A stretch of 24,048 nt of DNA, from NCBI GenBank assembly GCA_036397035.1, contig DASWJS010000037.1, positions 1 to 24,048 on the forward strand, in the 5' to 3' direction. Source of the DNA: DASWJS01 sp036397035 (GTDB lineage Bacteria > Actinomycetota > AC-67). Below, piece after piece: positions 1-7,278 of this stretch (positions are counted from its first letter, which is position 1; every line of letters starts with the position of its first letter). The notes under the pieces were generated by a model, which was not told the DNA's origin, did not search any database, and saw nothing but the letters and a program-made list of their open reading frames with translations. The position numbers and the translations under genes were made by a program.

Positions 1-356
1 GCCTCGACCCGGAGCAAAGAGTAATGTTTCGCACCATGATCTCGCAGCTTGACTCCTCACCTGTGGTTCTCCTCTCCACTCATTTGACCGAAGACGTCGA
101 GGCGCTGTGTGCTCGCGTGATCGTCATTGATGAGGGACACATATTGTTTGATGGGACGCCGAGCGCCCTCGCACACCAGGCGGAGGGTCGAATCTGGAAG
201 TCTACGATCCCGGATGGAGCGGCGTTGGCCTCTTGGACGATGTCAGATGGAACCTTCAAGAACATCGGAGATGCTCCGGCCGCTGCGCAGCGACTTCGGC
301 CAACGCTGGAGGATGGATACCTCGTGCTCCTGAAGGCACAGCAACGTCCAGTCTAG
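1..356 (+). CDS. ABC transporter ATP-binding protein, C-terminal part (5' end outside window)
   Basis: The reading frame is open from the window edge (first full codon at position 3) to TAG at 354-356, giving about 117 visible residues. The visible part begins with LDPEQR, the D-loop that follows Walker B in ABC ATPases. It continues to LLSTHL, whose histidine is the H-loop (switch) residue, and then to the usual VIVIDEGHILFDGTP segment. Walker A, the Q-loop and the signature motif lie upstream of the window. An ATG at 24 is internal and should not be taken as the start. The stop is followed after one base by the ATG of a membrane protein, so this ATPase probably energises an exporter formed with the next two genes. 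Substrate unknown. Base composition is less GC-rich than most of the window. Confidence 0.9.
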   Translation, partial: LDPEQRVMFRTMISQLDSSPVVLLSTHLTEDVEALCARVIVIDEGHILFDGTPSALAHQAEGRIWKSTIPDGAALASWTMSDGTFKNIGDAPAAAQRLRPTLEDGYLVLLKAQQRPV

Positions 357-357
357 G

Positions 358-2043
358 ATGTCGCACCCGCGGTCCGTTCTGCTTCGCCTCATCTGGCTCG
401 AGGCCGTCGCCTTCGCGCGCGCCCCCATATTGGGGATCGCCAGTATTGCATCGCTGGTGTTCTCACAACTTCTGACTCCCGGTCAATTGCCAACATATAC
501 ACGTATGAGCCTGACTTCCGGCGAATGGATGCTCCCGCTCGCGGCGGCGACATTCTTTCTGGCTGGCCTTCGCACGCTCCGGCCACAGAGGTGGGCGGCC
601 GACGAGTGGCTAACGGCCCTTCCCGCTGATAGGGCAAGGCGTATCCTCGCGCAGGTGGTGTCTCTGGCCGGACCGGCCGCGCATAGTTTGATAGTAGTCT
701 CATCCGTGCTGCTCGTGACGAGCCTGAGGCACGCTGTCGGCCCCATCGTATGGGCCGAGCTATTGGTGGGGCCGTCCTTGGTCGCGCTGCTTGGCGTAGT
801 GGCCATTGCAACCGGTGCCCTCCTGCGCTCATTGCGCGCGCTTCCTCTTGTTGCTGCAGGGCTTGCCATCGTTGATGTGTGGCTCACCTATACCGGCTTT
901 GCCTCTGGCGCAGTGCGATCGGGTCCTTCTGCCTGGTTCGCATTGTTCGTGCCTCCCCCGACGACGATCCTCCCGCCATCATTGCTCAGTCGACCGGCTG
1001 GCGCCCATGTCGCCTATGTTCTGGGTCTCACGGCCTCGGTTGCCGCGCTCTTGATGCTTCGCGAACGGCGGACTCGGACGTCGGTGATGATTGCGATGGC
1101 GTGCGTCGGCGTGTTGGTGGGCAGCGTGCCGATACAGATCATTGGTTCAACGGGACTGACGGCGGATGACGCGGAGCGACAGGCCGCCTCCTTGGCGACG
1201 GGCCAGGCTGCGCTGTCGTGTGTGGTGCGCAGGGACGTGCGTTACTGCGCCTTTCCCGGCTACGAGTCGTGGATCCCTGTCTGGACTGCGCCCGTCGAAG
1301 GAGTGTTGCGGCTCGCACCGACGAGCGACGCAGGATTTGCAGTCGTGCAACAACCGGAACTCGAGCGACTGGAGGAGGATGTGGTCTCCTCATTGCCGGC
1401 GCACATGCTGGTACGGAGCAGCAGCGGCGAGGAGTGGCGCTACGATGGGAATCTTCATCCCGGCTTCTCATGGACCCTTCGTCCCTTTGAGCGCTCGAGC
1501 GAGCTAGCTCTTGCTGTGGACGCAGCATCCCGCGTTGTCGGTCTGCACCCGGGGCCTCGGGTTGAGGGTCGGTTTTTCGCAACCTGCACGATGGCTGGAC
1601 AGGCGAGAGCGATTACTGTTGCGTGGCTGGCCGGACAGGCGACGGCAGCCTCAAGAGCCTCGCTTCGAGGAGTGATCGAAAGCGAGCCCTGGGGTGTCAC
1701 ATCGGGCGAGGCCGGAGGGGCGTCGCTCTCGGCGGTCCAATCTCTGTTTGGGGGGCTGGGCCAGACATATGTGAATTGGGACAAACGTGAGATCAACTAC
1801 GGCGCGCAACTGATGCAACGTCCGGAGGAGGAAGTTCGGGCAGTGCTTGCAGCGAACTGGCGCCTCCTCACGAGCCCTCGCACTCCGACGTCCAAGGCAC
1901 TTGAACTCTTGGACCTGCGTGAGTTACGCACTCCCGACCAGTTGATCGAGGATGCGGCGCTGGCTCCGATCCAGGCCGAAGCCCTCAGGGCGCGGCTCAG
2001 AGTTGAGACTGACTCGGAAACCTCGACGCAGCCATGTCGATGA
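358..2043 (+). CDS. Membrane protein, probable ABC transporter permease component with large extracytoplasmic domain
   Basis: This 561-residue protein has two halves. Residues about 15-265 contain roughly six hydrophobic segments. Residues about 265-561 are soluble and probably face outside, with a cysteine pair (LSC...RYCAFPGYE) early in that domain. The ATG lies one base after the ATPase stop, with no convincing ribosome binding site, so translation is probably coupled. I do not recognise a named family. The permease role is inferred only from its place between an ABC ATPase and another small membrane protein. The gene uses more A/T-ending codons than the genes after 2688, consistent with a different origin. 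Its end overlaps the start of the next gene. Confidence 0.7.
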   Translation: MSHPRSVLLRLIWLEAVAFARAPILGIASIASLVFSQLLTPGQLPTYTRMSLTSGEWMLPLAAATFFLAGLRTLRPQRWAADEWLTALPADRARRILAQVVSLAGPAAHSLIVVSSVLLVTSLRHAVGPIVWAELLVGPSLVALLGVVAIATGALLRSLRALPLVAAGLAIVDVWLTYTGFASGAVRSGPSAWFALFVPPPTTILPPSLLSRPAGAHVAYVLGLTASVAALLMLRERRTRTSVMIAMACVGVLVGSVPIQIIGSTGLTADDAERQAASLATGQAALSCVVRRDVRYCAFPGYESWIPVWTAPVEGVLRLAPTSDAGFAVVQQPELERLEEDVVSSLPAHMLVRSSSGEEWRYDGNLHPGFSWTLRPFERSSELALAVDAASRVVGLHPGPRVEGRFFATCTMAGQARAITVAWLAGQATAASRASLRGVIESEPWGVTSGEAGGASLSAVQSLFGGLGQTYVNWDKREINYGAQLMQRPEEEVRAVLAANWRLLTSPRTPTSKALELLDLRELRTPDQLIEDAALAPIQAEALRARLRVETDSETSTQPCR

Positions 2044-2672
2044 ACGGGCTTGTACGGGGAGCATTGAAACGTCCTTACTGGCGAATCACAATCATTGGCT
2101 TCGCGATGAGCGTCGCCGCCCTCCTCCTTAGAGAACGGGGCGAGTTTCCTGATCTCATCGGCGCGTCACGAGCAGCGCGGCTTGCGTTCTTGCCACTCCT
2201 CGTGACTGTTCCGTATGCGTTGGAGGATCCTTTCATCGAGGCGGGATGCGCGACGAGAACGAGGGGCCGGACGATGAAGTTGGCATTTGTAGCGCCCTCG
2301 TTAGTATTGGTGGCCGTCTTCCTCTTGAGCGCTGTGCTCCTGCCGGGAGGTAGAATTCTTCTGAATGCGCGTGGCATGGCATCCGGGCTTCTGCTCGAAG
2401 GCAGCACATTGACGGCACTGGGTATTGGCGTCGCCGCCCTCGTTCCGAGCCGCTTGGGTCGTGCCGTCCCAGGCTTACTAGGAGCGGCATCCCAGATGGC
2501 GTTGTTTGCGTTTGCCTGGATGCTGCCCGTGCCGTGGAGACTCTTCCGCGATTCGCCGCTCGACCCTTCTTGGGAAGCCATACACCGCGTGTGGGCGGCG
2601 TTGTTGGTGGGGTCAGTCGTGCTGTTCCACTTTGCGTCGCGCGACAGGTATCGATGTCGTTCACGTCGATGA
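2034..2672 (+). CDS. Small multi-pass membrane protein of the ABC transporter operon
   Basis: A 212-residue protein with about five or six hydrophobic stretches (around residues 16-32, 48-62, 84-105, 115-137, 145-165 and 187-200) and a basic C-terminus. It overlaps the upstream gene. The ATG at 2034 is the longer start; an in-frame ATG at 2040 overlaps the upstream TGA as ATGA and is a good alternative (210 residues). No family recognised. By position it is probably a second membrane subunit or accessory protein of the same exporter. It converges on glutamine synthetase with only 15 bases between the two stop codons, and I see no terminator hairpin there. It is the last gene of the less GC-rich block. 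Confidence 0.65.
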   Translation: MSMNGLVRGALKRPYWRITIIGFAMSVAALLLRERGEFPDLIGASRAARLAFLPLLVTVPYALEDPFIEAGCATRTRGRTMKLAFVAPSLVLVAVFLLSAVLLPGGRILLNARGMASGLLLEGSTLTALGIGVAALVPSRLGRAVPGLLGAASQMALFAFAWMLPVPWRLFRDSPLDPSWEAIHRVWAALLVGSVVLFHFASRDRYRCRSRR

Positions 2673-2687
2673 CACCCTGCGGACTCG

Positions 2688-4010
2688 TCACAGGATCGGC
2701 AGGGAGCGCTCGATCTCCCAGGGGGAGACGTAGGCGCGATAGGCCGCCCACTCGGCCCGCTTGTTGCGGATCACGTACTGGAAGACGTGCTCGCCGAGGA
2801 TCTCGCGGACGAGGTCGCTGCGCTCCATCGCGTTGACGGCTTCGAACAAATCCTCGGGCAGCGACTCGATCTGCGCGGCGCGGCGCTCGGCCGGCGTCAT
2901 GGAGTGGATGTCCTCGGTGGCCTCCGGCGGAAGCGTCGCGTTCTCGGCCACGCCGTGCAGGCCCGCGCCGAGCAGTACGGCGAACGCGAGGTAGGGGTTG
3001 CACGCGGGGTCGGGCGAGCGCGCCTCGACACGCACGTCGTCGCGACGGTCCGTGCCGGGGATGCGAAGCAGCGCCGAGCGGTTCCGCCGTGCCCAGCACA
3101 CGTACACCGGCGCCTCGTAACCGGGGACGAGCCGCTTGTAGGAGTTGACCCACTGGTTGAGCACGGGCGTCATCTCGCCCGCATGCTGAAGGATCCCGGC
3201 GATGAACGCCTTGCCCACCTTGCTCAGGCCCAGCTCGTCCTCGGGATCGGCGAAGGCGTTCGTGTCGCCTTCGTACAGCGCCATGTGCGTGTGCATGCCC
3301 GAGCCCCACGCGCCCTGAATCGGCTTCGGCATGAAGGTCGCGTAGATCCCCGCCTCGTGCGCGACTTCCTTCACGGCGAGCCGTGCGGTCATCACGTTGT
3401 CGGCCATCGTGAGCGCTTCGTCGTCGCGCAGCACGATCTCGTGCTGCGAGGGCGCCACCTCGTGGTGGACGCTTTCGACGCTGATCCCCATCTGCTCCAG
3501 GTACAGCACCGTGCGCTTGCGCAAGTCGCTGGCCATGTCGAGCGGCGTCAGGTCGAAGTAGCCGCCGGCGTCGAGGCCCTCGGTGCCGGCCGAGTCCTTG
3601 AAGTAGAAGTACTCCAGCTCCGGACCGAGGTAGAAGGAGAAGCCCATCTCCCGCGCTCGCGCCACGGTCCTGCGAAGCACCGCGCGGGGGTCGCCGGCGA
3701 ACGGCTCGCCCTCGGGCGTCATGATGTCGCAGAACATGCGAGCCACCCCGCGCGCGTCCGGGCGCCAGGGCAGGATCTGGAACGTCGACGGGTCGGGGCG
3801 GGCGAGCATGTCGGACTCGCGCGCGCGCGCGAACCCCTCGATGGCGCTGCCGTCGAATCCCATCCCTTCGTCGAACGCGGCCTCCAGCTCGACCGGGGTG
3901 ATCGCGAAGGACTTCAGGAAGCCGAGCACGTCGGTGAACCACAGCCTGATGAAGCGGATGTCGCGTTCCTCGACGGTCCGCAGGACGTAGTCGACGTCGC
4001 GCTCGACCAT
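2688..4010 (-). CDS. glnA: Glutamine synthetase, type I, short (non-adenylylated-looking) form
   Basis: A 440-residue type I glutamine synthetase, which condenses glutamate and ammonia to glutamine using ATP. Visible motifs are GFDGSAIEGF (51-60), the metal and substrate glutamates around GPELEYFYF (129-137), HHEVAPSQHEI (182-192), SGMHTHMAL (237-245), the flap glutamate in VPGYEAP (E299), and RSPDPACNPYLAF (331-343). The C-terminal part resembles the Bacillus/GlnA2-like short form, and I do not see the NLYDLPP-type tyrosine loop used for adenylylation in the GSI-beta enzymes. The ATG at 4010 shares one base with the stop of the upstream regulator (TGATG on the minus strand), so the two are co-transcribed and probably translationally coupled. 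Assignment as a synthetase is firm. Whether it is the main enzyme or a GlnA2-type paralogue is not decided by the sequence alone. Confidence 0.95.
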   Translation of the reverse strand: MVERDVDYVLRTVEERDIRFIRLWFTDVLGFLKSFAITPVELEAAFDEGMGFDGSAIEGFARARESDMLARPDPSTFQILPWRPDARGVARMFCDIMTPEGEPFAGDPRAVLRRTVARAREMGFSFYLGPELEYFYFKDSAGTEGLDAGGYFDLTPLDMASDLRKRTVLYLEQMGISVESVHHEVAPSQHEIVLRDDEALTMADNVMTARLAVKEVAHEAGIYATFMPKPIQGAWGSGMHTHMALYEGDTNAFADPEDELGLSKVGKAFIAGILQHAGEMTPVLNQWVNSYKRLVPGYEAPVYVCWARRNRSALLRIPGTDRRDDVRVEARSPDPACNPYLAFAVLLGAGLHGVAENATLPPEATEDIHSMTPAERRAAQIESLPEDLFEAVNAMERSDLVREILGEHVFQYVIRNKRAEWAAYRAYVSPWEIERSLPIL

Positions 4011-4714
4011 CAGCGGCTCCGTTCCGCGTCGAGCCGGTACCCGACGTTGCGAATGGTCACGATCATCGACTCGTGCTCGACGCCGAACTTCGCGCGCAGG
4101 CGCCGGACATGGACGTCCACGGTGCGCGTGCCCCCGTAGAAGTCCTGGCCCCAGACCTCTTGCAGCAGTTGATGGCGCGAGAAGACGCGGCTCGGGCGGC
4201 GGGCGAGGTAGAGCAGGAGCTGGAACTCCTTGTAGGTCAGGTCCAGCGGCTTGCCCTTCATGCGGACCTGGTAGGACTCGGGGTCGACCGTGAGGTCGCC
4301 GAGCCGGATCGTCCCGGCCGAGTCCAGCACCTGCGAGCCGATGGCAAGGCGCAGCCGGGCGAGCAGCTCGCCGGTGCGCTCGGCGTCGGTGACGAAGTCG
4401 TCGATCTCCCAGTCTGGTCCGACGGCATCGACCGAATCCGGATCCACGATCGCCAGCAGCGGGACCTCGATCTCGGCGAAGCGGTAGGCGCGGCACGCGT
4501 CGCGGCCTCGCGAAAGGTCCTTGGCCGCGTCGACGATCGCGACGTGCGCGTCTCCGACGCTCGGCGGCTTCGGCGGGTCCCCCGCGAGGGTGGGCCGGAG
4601 CGCAGCGACCTCGGTCAGGGACCCGAAGCGGACGCTATGGCCCGCGTGCTCGAGGCCGCGCGCGAGCCCCAGGAGGTCATCGCTCCTGTCGGTGACGATC
4701 AGCACGCGTGCCAT
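4010..4714 (-). CDS. glnR: GlnR-like orphan OmpR-family response regulator
   Basis: A 234-residue two-domain regulator. Residues 1-125 form an atypical receiver: an aspartate is kept at D62 (VAIVDAAKD), but the conserved Thr/Ser and Lys of the phosphorylation switch are not evident (VPLLAIVDPD; WEIDDFVTD). Residues about 135-230 form a winged-helix DNA-binding domain of the OmpR/PhoB type (DLTYKEFQLLLYLARRP, then TRTVDVHVRRLRAKFG and RNVGYRLD). From memory, both domains match Streptomyces GlnR, including the WxIDD stretch in the receiver. GlnR controls nitrogen-assimilation genes without a partner kinase. A ribosome binding site AAGGGA lies four bases before the ATG. It heads an operon with glutamine synthetase, which supports the name. 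Confidence 0.85.
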   Translation of the reverse strand: MARVLIVTDRSDDLLGLARGLEHAGHSVRFGSLTEVAALRPTLAGDPPKPPSVGDAHVAIVDAAKDLSRGRDACRAYRFAEIEVPLLAIVDPDSVDAVGPDWEIDDFVTDAERTGELLARLRLAIGSQVLDSAGTIRLGDLTVDPESYQVRMKGKPLDLTYKEFQLLLYLARRPSRVFSRHQLLQEVWGQDFYGGTRTVDVHVRRLRAKFGVEHESMIVTIRNVGYRLDAERSR

Positions 4715-4833
4715 GAGATCCCTTGAACGACGAAGCCCTCGGGCGCCCCGCCCGCTCCGTTGCGGGCCCCGTCGTCGGAGGGGGTGGACTGCCCAAGGGC
4801 CGGCGCAGTTGCATCGTTCTGCGTCCGGCGGTC

Positions 4834-4862
4834 AAAGTAGCAGAGCACGCAGGCCCCCTCAA
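4834..4862 (-). promoter_or_regulatory. Probable promoter of the glnR-glnA operon
   Basis: On the minus strand there is TTGAGG (4862-4857), a 17-base spacer, and TACTTT (4839-4834). This is a good sigma-70/HrdB-like pair, predicting transcription from about 4827 and a leader of roughly 110 bases before the glnR ATG. The leader contains a small hairpin (GCCCGC and GCGGGC around 4750-4767). No clear GlnR half-site was found by eye. Confidence 0.55.
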
Positions 4863-4878
4863 ACACGGGAGGCGATCC

Positions 4879-5733
4879 GTGGAGGGAAGCAAGTCGTCAC
4901 AGAAGAGGGGATCGTCGGGCACCGGCCTGCGAGGCCAGGTGCGCCGGTGGAAGTACCGCGCCCAGCCCGACGCCGGCGGCTACACCGTCGAGCACCAGCA
5001 CTTCTGGTGCGAGACCGAGGACGGGGTCCGCATCGCCGGCTCGCGGCTGGGATCGAACCCGGACGTCGCGCTGGTGCTGGTGCACGGGTTCATGGCCTAC
5101 CGGCTGAAGAGCAAGTGGCGGTTGCTCGCGCAGGCGCTCGCCGGTCACTTCACCGTCTTCGCGCTGGACCTGCGGGGACACGGCGGCTCAGGCGGCGCGT
5201 GCACGGGTGGCAACAGCGAGCCGATGGACGTCCGGGCGGTGATCTCCCTTGCGCGGGCGTCCGGCTTCACGCGCGTCGTCACCGTCGGCGCCTCGCTCGG
5301 CGGGATCGCCGTGCTGTTCGAAGCGGCCCGGTACAGAGACCCCGACGCCGTGGTCGCGATCTCCTCGCCCGCGGGCTGGGTCGAGCACGAGTCGAAAGCC
5401 GTGCGCCGGATGACGTGGGTCTTCACCAGTTCCGTCGGGCGCGCGCTTGCGCGCCGCCTGATGGGCACGACCATCCACACCGAATGGGGGAACCCCGAGC
5501 CGCCGGCCGACGTCGTGGGCCGGATCGCCCCGGTCCCGCTGCTGCTGATCCACGGCGCCGACGACCACTTCTTCCCACCCGCCGACGCCGAGCTGCTGCT
5601 GGAGCGCGCCGGCGAGCCGAAGCGCCTGGTCATCCTGGAGCCGTTCGGCCATGCCGAGGACGGCTTCACGCCCACGTTCGCCCGCCGCTTGGTCACTGAG
5701 ATCCAGGACATGCTGGCGGCGGTGGAGGCCTGA
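4879..5733 (+). CDS. Alpha/beta hydrolase
   Basis: A 284-residue alpha/beta-hydrolase-fold protein. Motifs: VLVHGF oxyanion region (66-71), LDLRGHGGSGG (96-106), nucleophile elbow GASLGG with Ser139, acid around GADDHFFP (228/229) and His258 in FGHAEDG. The GTG at 4879 is preferred because GGGAGG lies six bases upstream (4867-4872). A longer reading frame from TTG 4723 would cross the divergent promoter region and has an implausible N-terminus. There is no signal peptide, so it is probably cytosolic. It is followed after four bases by a membrane protein gene, and may belong to one operon with that and the LmeA-like gene. The substrate cannot be inferred. Confidence 0.85.
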   Translation: MEGSKSSQKRGSSGTGLRGQVRRWKYRAQPDAGGYTVEHQHFWCETEDGVRIAGSRLGSNPDVALVLVHGFMAYRLKSKWRLLAQALAGHFTVFALDLRGHGGSGGACTGGNSEPMDVRAVISLARASGFTRVVTVGASLGGIAVLFEAARYRDPDAVVAISSPAGWVEHESKAVRRMTWVFTSSVGRALARRLMGTTIHTEWGNPEPPADVVGRIAPVPLLLIHGADDHFFPPADAELLLERAGEPKRLVILEPFGHAEDGFTPTFARRLVTEIQDMLAAVEA

Positions 5734-5737
5734 GGGC

Positions 5738-6487
5738 ATGTGGACGCTGCTGATGTGGGTCGGCGTGGCGTTCGCCTCCTCGCTCGCGGGCTCGCCCGGC
5801 CTGGTGGTCGCCGTGATCGCCGTGCTGGTGCCGGCCGCCGGCGACCTTCTTCGCATGAGCCGCGCGCGGGGGATCAGACCGTCGGCGGTCGTCACGACCC
5901 TCGGGGTCGCGGCGCTCGTGGTGGTGTCGGTGTTCGACGGCGGGAGCGCGCCGCGCCTGTACCCCCTCGTGATCGGCCTCGCCGTGCTGGCGCTGTTCGT
6001 CGAGCAGCTCGCGCGCAAGCAGCGAGCCGACGTCACCGAGAGCCTGGCGTACTCGGTCGTGCCGATCGCGCTCGTCGGGCTGCCGGGCGCGTTCCTCGTC
6101 TCGACGCGCGGGATGGCCGGCGGCCGGGCGCTCGTCGTCGTTCTGATCGTCTTCGCCCTCAGCGCGCTCGGAGCCGCGACCGCGGTTCGTTTGTGGCGGG
6201 GAGATCGCCCCGCGCGGGAGGCGGCCGCGGCCGTCGGCGCGGCGCTCGTCGTAGCGCTCGCGATGAGCCTCGTGCGCCAGGACTTGATCGGTCTGGCCGC
6301 GCGAGCCGGACTCGCCGTCCTCGTCGCGCTCGCGGTGCAGCTCGCGCGCGCGGTCACGGTCATGCTGGAGCGGACCATGCCGCTCGCGGGGAGCGCGGGC
6401 GTGCGGGCGATCAGCTTGCGCCGCATCGACGGCGTCGTGCTCGCCGCGCCTGCGTTCTTCTACGGGTTCAGGCTGCTGGTGCGCTGA
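5738..6487 (+). CDS. Multi-pass membrane protein resembling a degenerate phosphatidate cytidylyltransferase (CdsA)
   Basis: A 249-residue, very hydrophobic protein with about seven or eight predicted membrane segments. The C-terminal stretch SLRRIDGVVLAAPAFFYGF (226-244) matches the end of CdsA enzymes, where the equivalent is LDRIDSLLFAAPxFY. The preceding QLARAVTVMLER (201-212) resembles the QLGDLxxSxxKR region. However, the first aspartate of DRxD is arginine (R228) and the QLGD aspartate is absent. The KD and HGG elements of the CdsA signature are also missing, as is the DxxAY motif. If homologous, it is unlikely to make CDP-diacylglycerol. Start chosen at ATG 5738, four bases after the hydrolase stop; its stop abuts the next start. 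The homology is my inference from motif shape; a generic membrane protein is the alternative. Confidence 0.6.
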   Translation: MWTLLMWVGVAFASSLAGSPGLVVAVIAVLVPAAGDLLRMSRARGIRPSAVVTTLGVAALVVVSVFDGGSAPRLYPLVIGLAVLALFVEQLARKQRADVTESLAYSVVPIALVGLPGAFLVSTRGMAGGRALVVVLIVFALSALGAATAVRLWRGDRPAREAAAAVGAALVVALAMSLVRQDLIGLAARAGLAVLVALAVQLARAVTVMLERTMPLAGSAGVRAISLRRIDGVVLAAPAFFYGFRLLVR

Positions 6488-7207
6488 GTGCCTCGGGTCC
6501 TCCGGCGTCTGCTCGTGGTCGCGCTCGTCCTCGGCGGGCTCTTCGTGGCGGGCAACGTCGTCGCCGAGCGCATCGCCGAAAGCCGCATCGCCGGCGGCCT
6601 GCAACGCGCCTTCGGCCTGCGCGAAGCCCCCGCCGTGGACCTCGCCGTCTTTCCGATCGTGACGAACATCCTCAGCGGTTCGCTGCCGGGGCTGTCGATC
6701 GCCGCGACCGACGTGCAGATCGAAGACGTGACGTTCGCGGAGGTCTCGATCGAGATGCGGGACCTCGAGGTTCACGGCGGGCTGCTGGGCGGCGACTTCT
6801 CCGTCTCGGTCGGGGAAGGCAACGTGTCGGCGATCGTCACCCAGGAGGAGATCGAGCGCGTGCTGGCCGAGCGCGACGAGCGCGCGCGTGTGCGCATCGG
6901 ACGCAACCGCGTGCGGATCCGAGCCGACCGCACGTTCCTGGGGGCCACGCGTCGCATCGACGCGACCGGCCGCTTGGTGCTGGAGAAGAAGGTGCTCCGA
7001 TTCATTCCCGAGGAGGTCCTCGTGGACGGCGAACCGCCCCCGCCCGCTCTGGCCGAGCGCGCGCGCGCCGAGGCCGAGCGGTCGGCAACGTTGCCGTCCT
7101 TGCCGGGCGGGTTCAGGCCGTCGCGGCTGACGCTGCGCGCGGGGGCTGTGATCCTGACGGTGCGCCTCGACGGCAAGCGCCTGGACCTCGGGGACCTGGC
7201 CGCATGA
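6488..7207 (+). CDS. LmeA-like (DUF2993) phospholipid-binding protein
   Basis: A 239-residue protein with an N-terminal membrane anchor or signal segment (residues 6-24, LLVVALVLGGLFVAGNVVAE) followed by an extracytoplasmic beta-rich domain. The layout AERIAESRIAGGLQRAFGL, then SLPGLSIAATDVQIEDV and a later RRIDATGRLVLEKKVLRFIPEEVLVDG, is that of the DUF2993/LmeA family. The family binds phospholipid and in mycobacteria takes part in lipomannan maturation. The GTG at 6488 begins directly after the upstream TGA, so the gene is co-translated with the CdsA-like membrane protein. That suggests a membrane-lipid role, though this is inference. The family name rests on recognition by eye. Confidence 0.75.
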   Translation: MPRVLRRLLVVALVLGGLFVAGNVVAERIAESRIAGGLQRAFGLREAPAVDLAVFPIVTNILSGSLPGLSIAATDVQIEDVTFAEVSIEMRDLEVHGGLLGGDFSVSVGEGNVSAIVTQEEIERVLAERDERARVRIGRNRVRIRADRTFLGATRRIDATGRLVLEKKVLRFIPEEVLVDGEPPPPALAERARAEAERSATLPSLPGGFRPSRLTLRAGAVILTVRLDGKRLDLGDLAA

Positions 7208-7210
7208 CAC

Positions 7211-7239
7211 TTGCCCGGAGACGAGGGGTTTTATACAGT
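7211..7239 (+). promoter_or_regulatory. Probable promoter of the redox operon
   Basis: TTGCCC (7211-7216), a 17-base spacer and TACAGT (7234-7239) lie in the only AT-containing patch of the gap before the regulator gene. Transcription would begin near 7246, about 33 bases before the chosen start codon. The -10 overlaps the imperfect inverted repeat described separately. Confidence 0.5.
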
Positions 7240-7253
7240 AGGAACCGTGTAAA
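7230..7253. promoter_or_regulatory. Imperfect inverted repeat, candidate operator of the adjacent regulator
   Basis: TTTATACAG (7230-7238) and CCGTGTAAA (7245-7253) are inverted copies matching at seven of nine positions, separated by six bases. The element overlaps the predicted -10 and start point of the operon whose first gene is a winged-helix regulator, which is the classic position for an autorepressor site. No binding consensus is claimed. Confidence 0.4.
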
Positions 7254-7278
7254 CTACCTCTGAGCAGCGGGGATGGGA

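Noticed and set aside
3829..3843. Alternating CG runs (also near 7317-7330)
   Set aside because: They lie inside coding sequence and are explained by GC-rich codons for alanine and arginine; not a meaningful repeat.
2787..4139. A 450-codon plus-strand frame antisense to glutamine synthetase
   Set aside because: Glutamine synthetase and GlnR have unmistakable motifs on the minus strand; this is the usual open antisense frame of high-GC genes.
4723..4878. Longer N-terminus (TTG 4723) for the alpha/beta hydrolase
   Set aside because: It would cross the glnR promoter region, lacks family-like sequence, and GTG 4879 has a well-placed GGGAGG.
7130..7260. Riboswitch or RNA gene before the redox operon
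   Set aside because: The gap is only about 70 bases, and it is fully explained by a promoter and an inverted repeat; no conserved RNA fold is recognisable.
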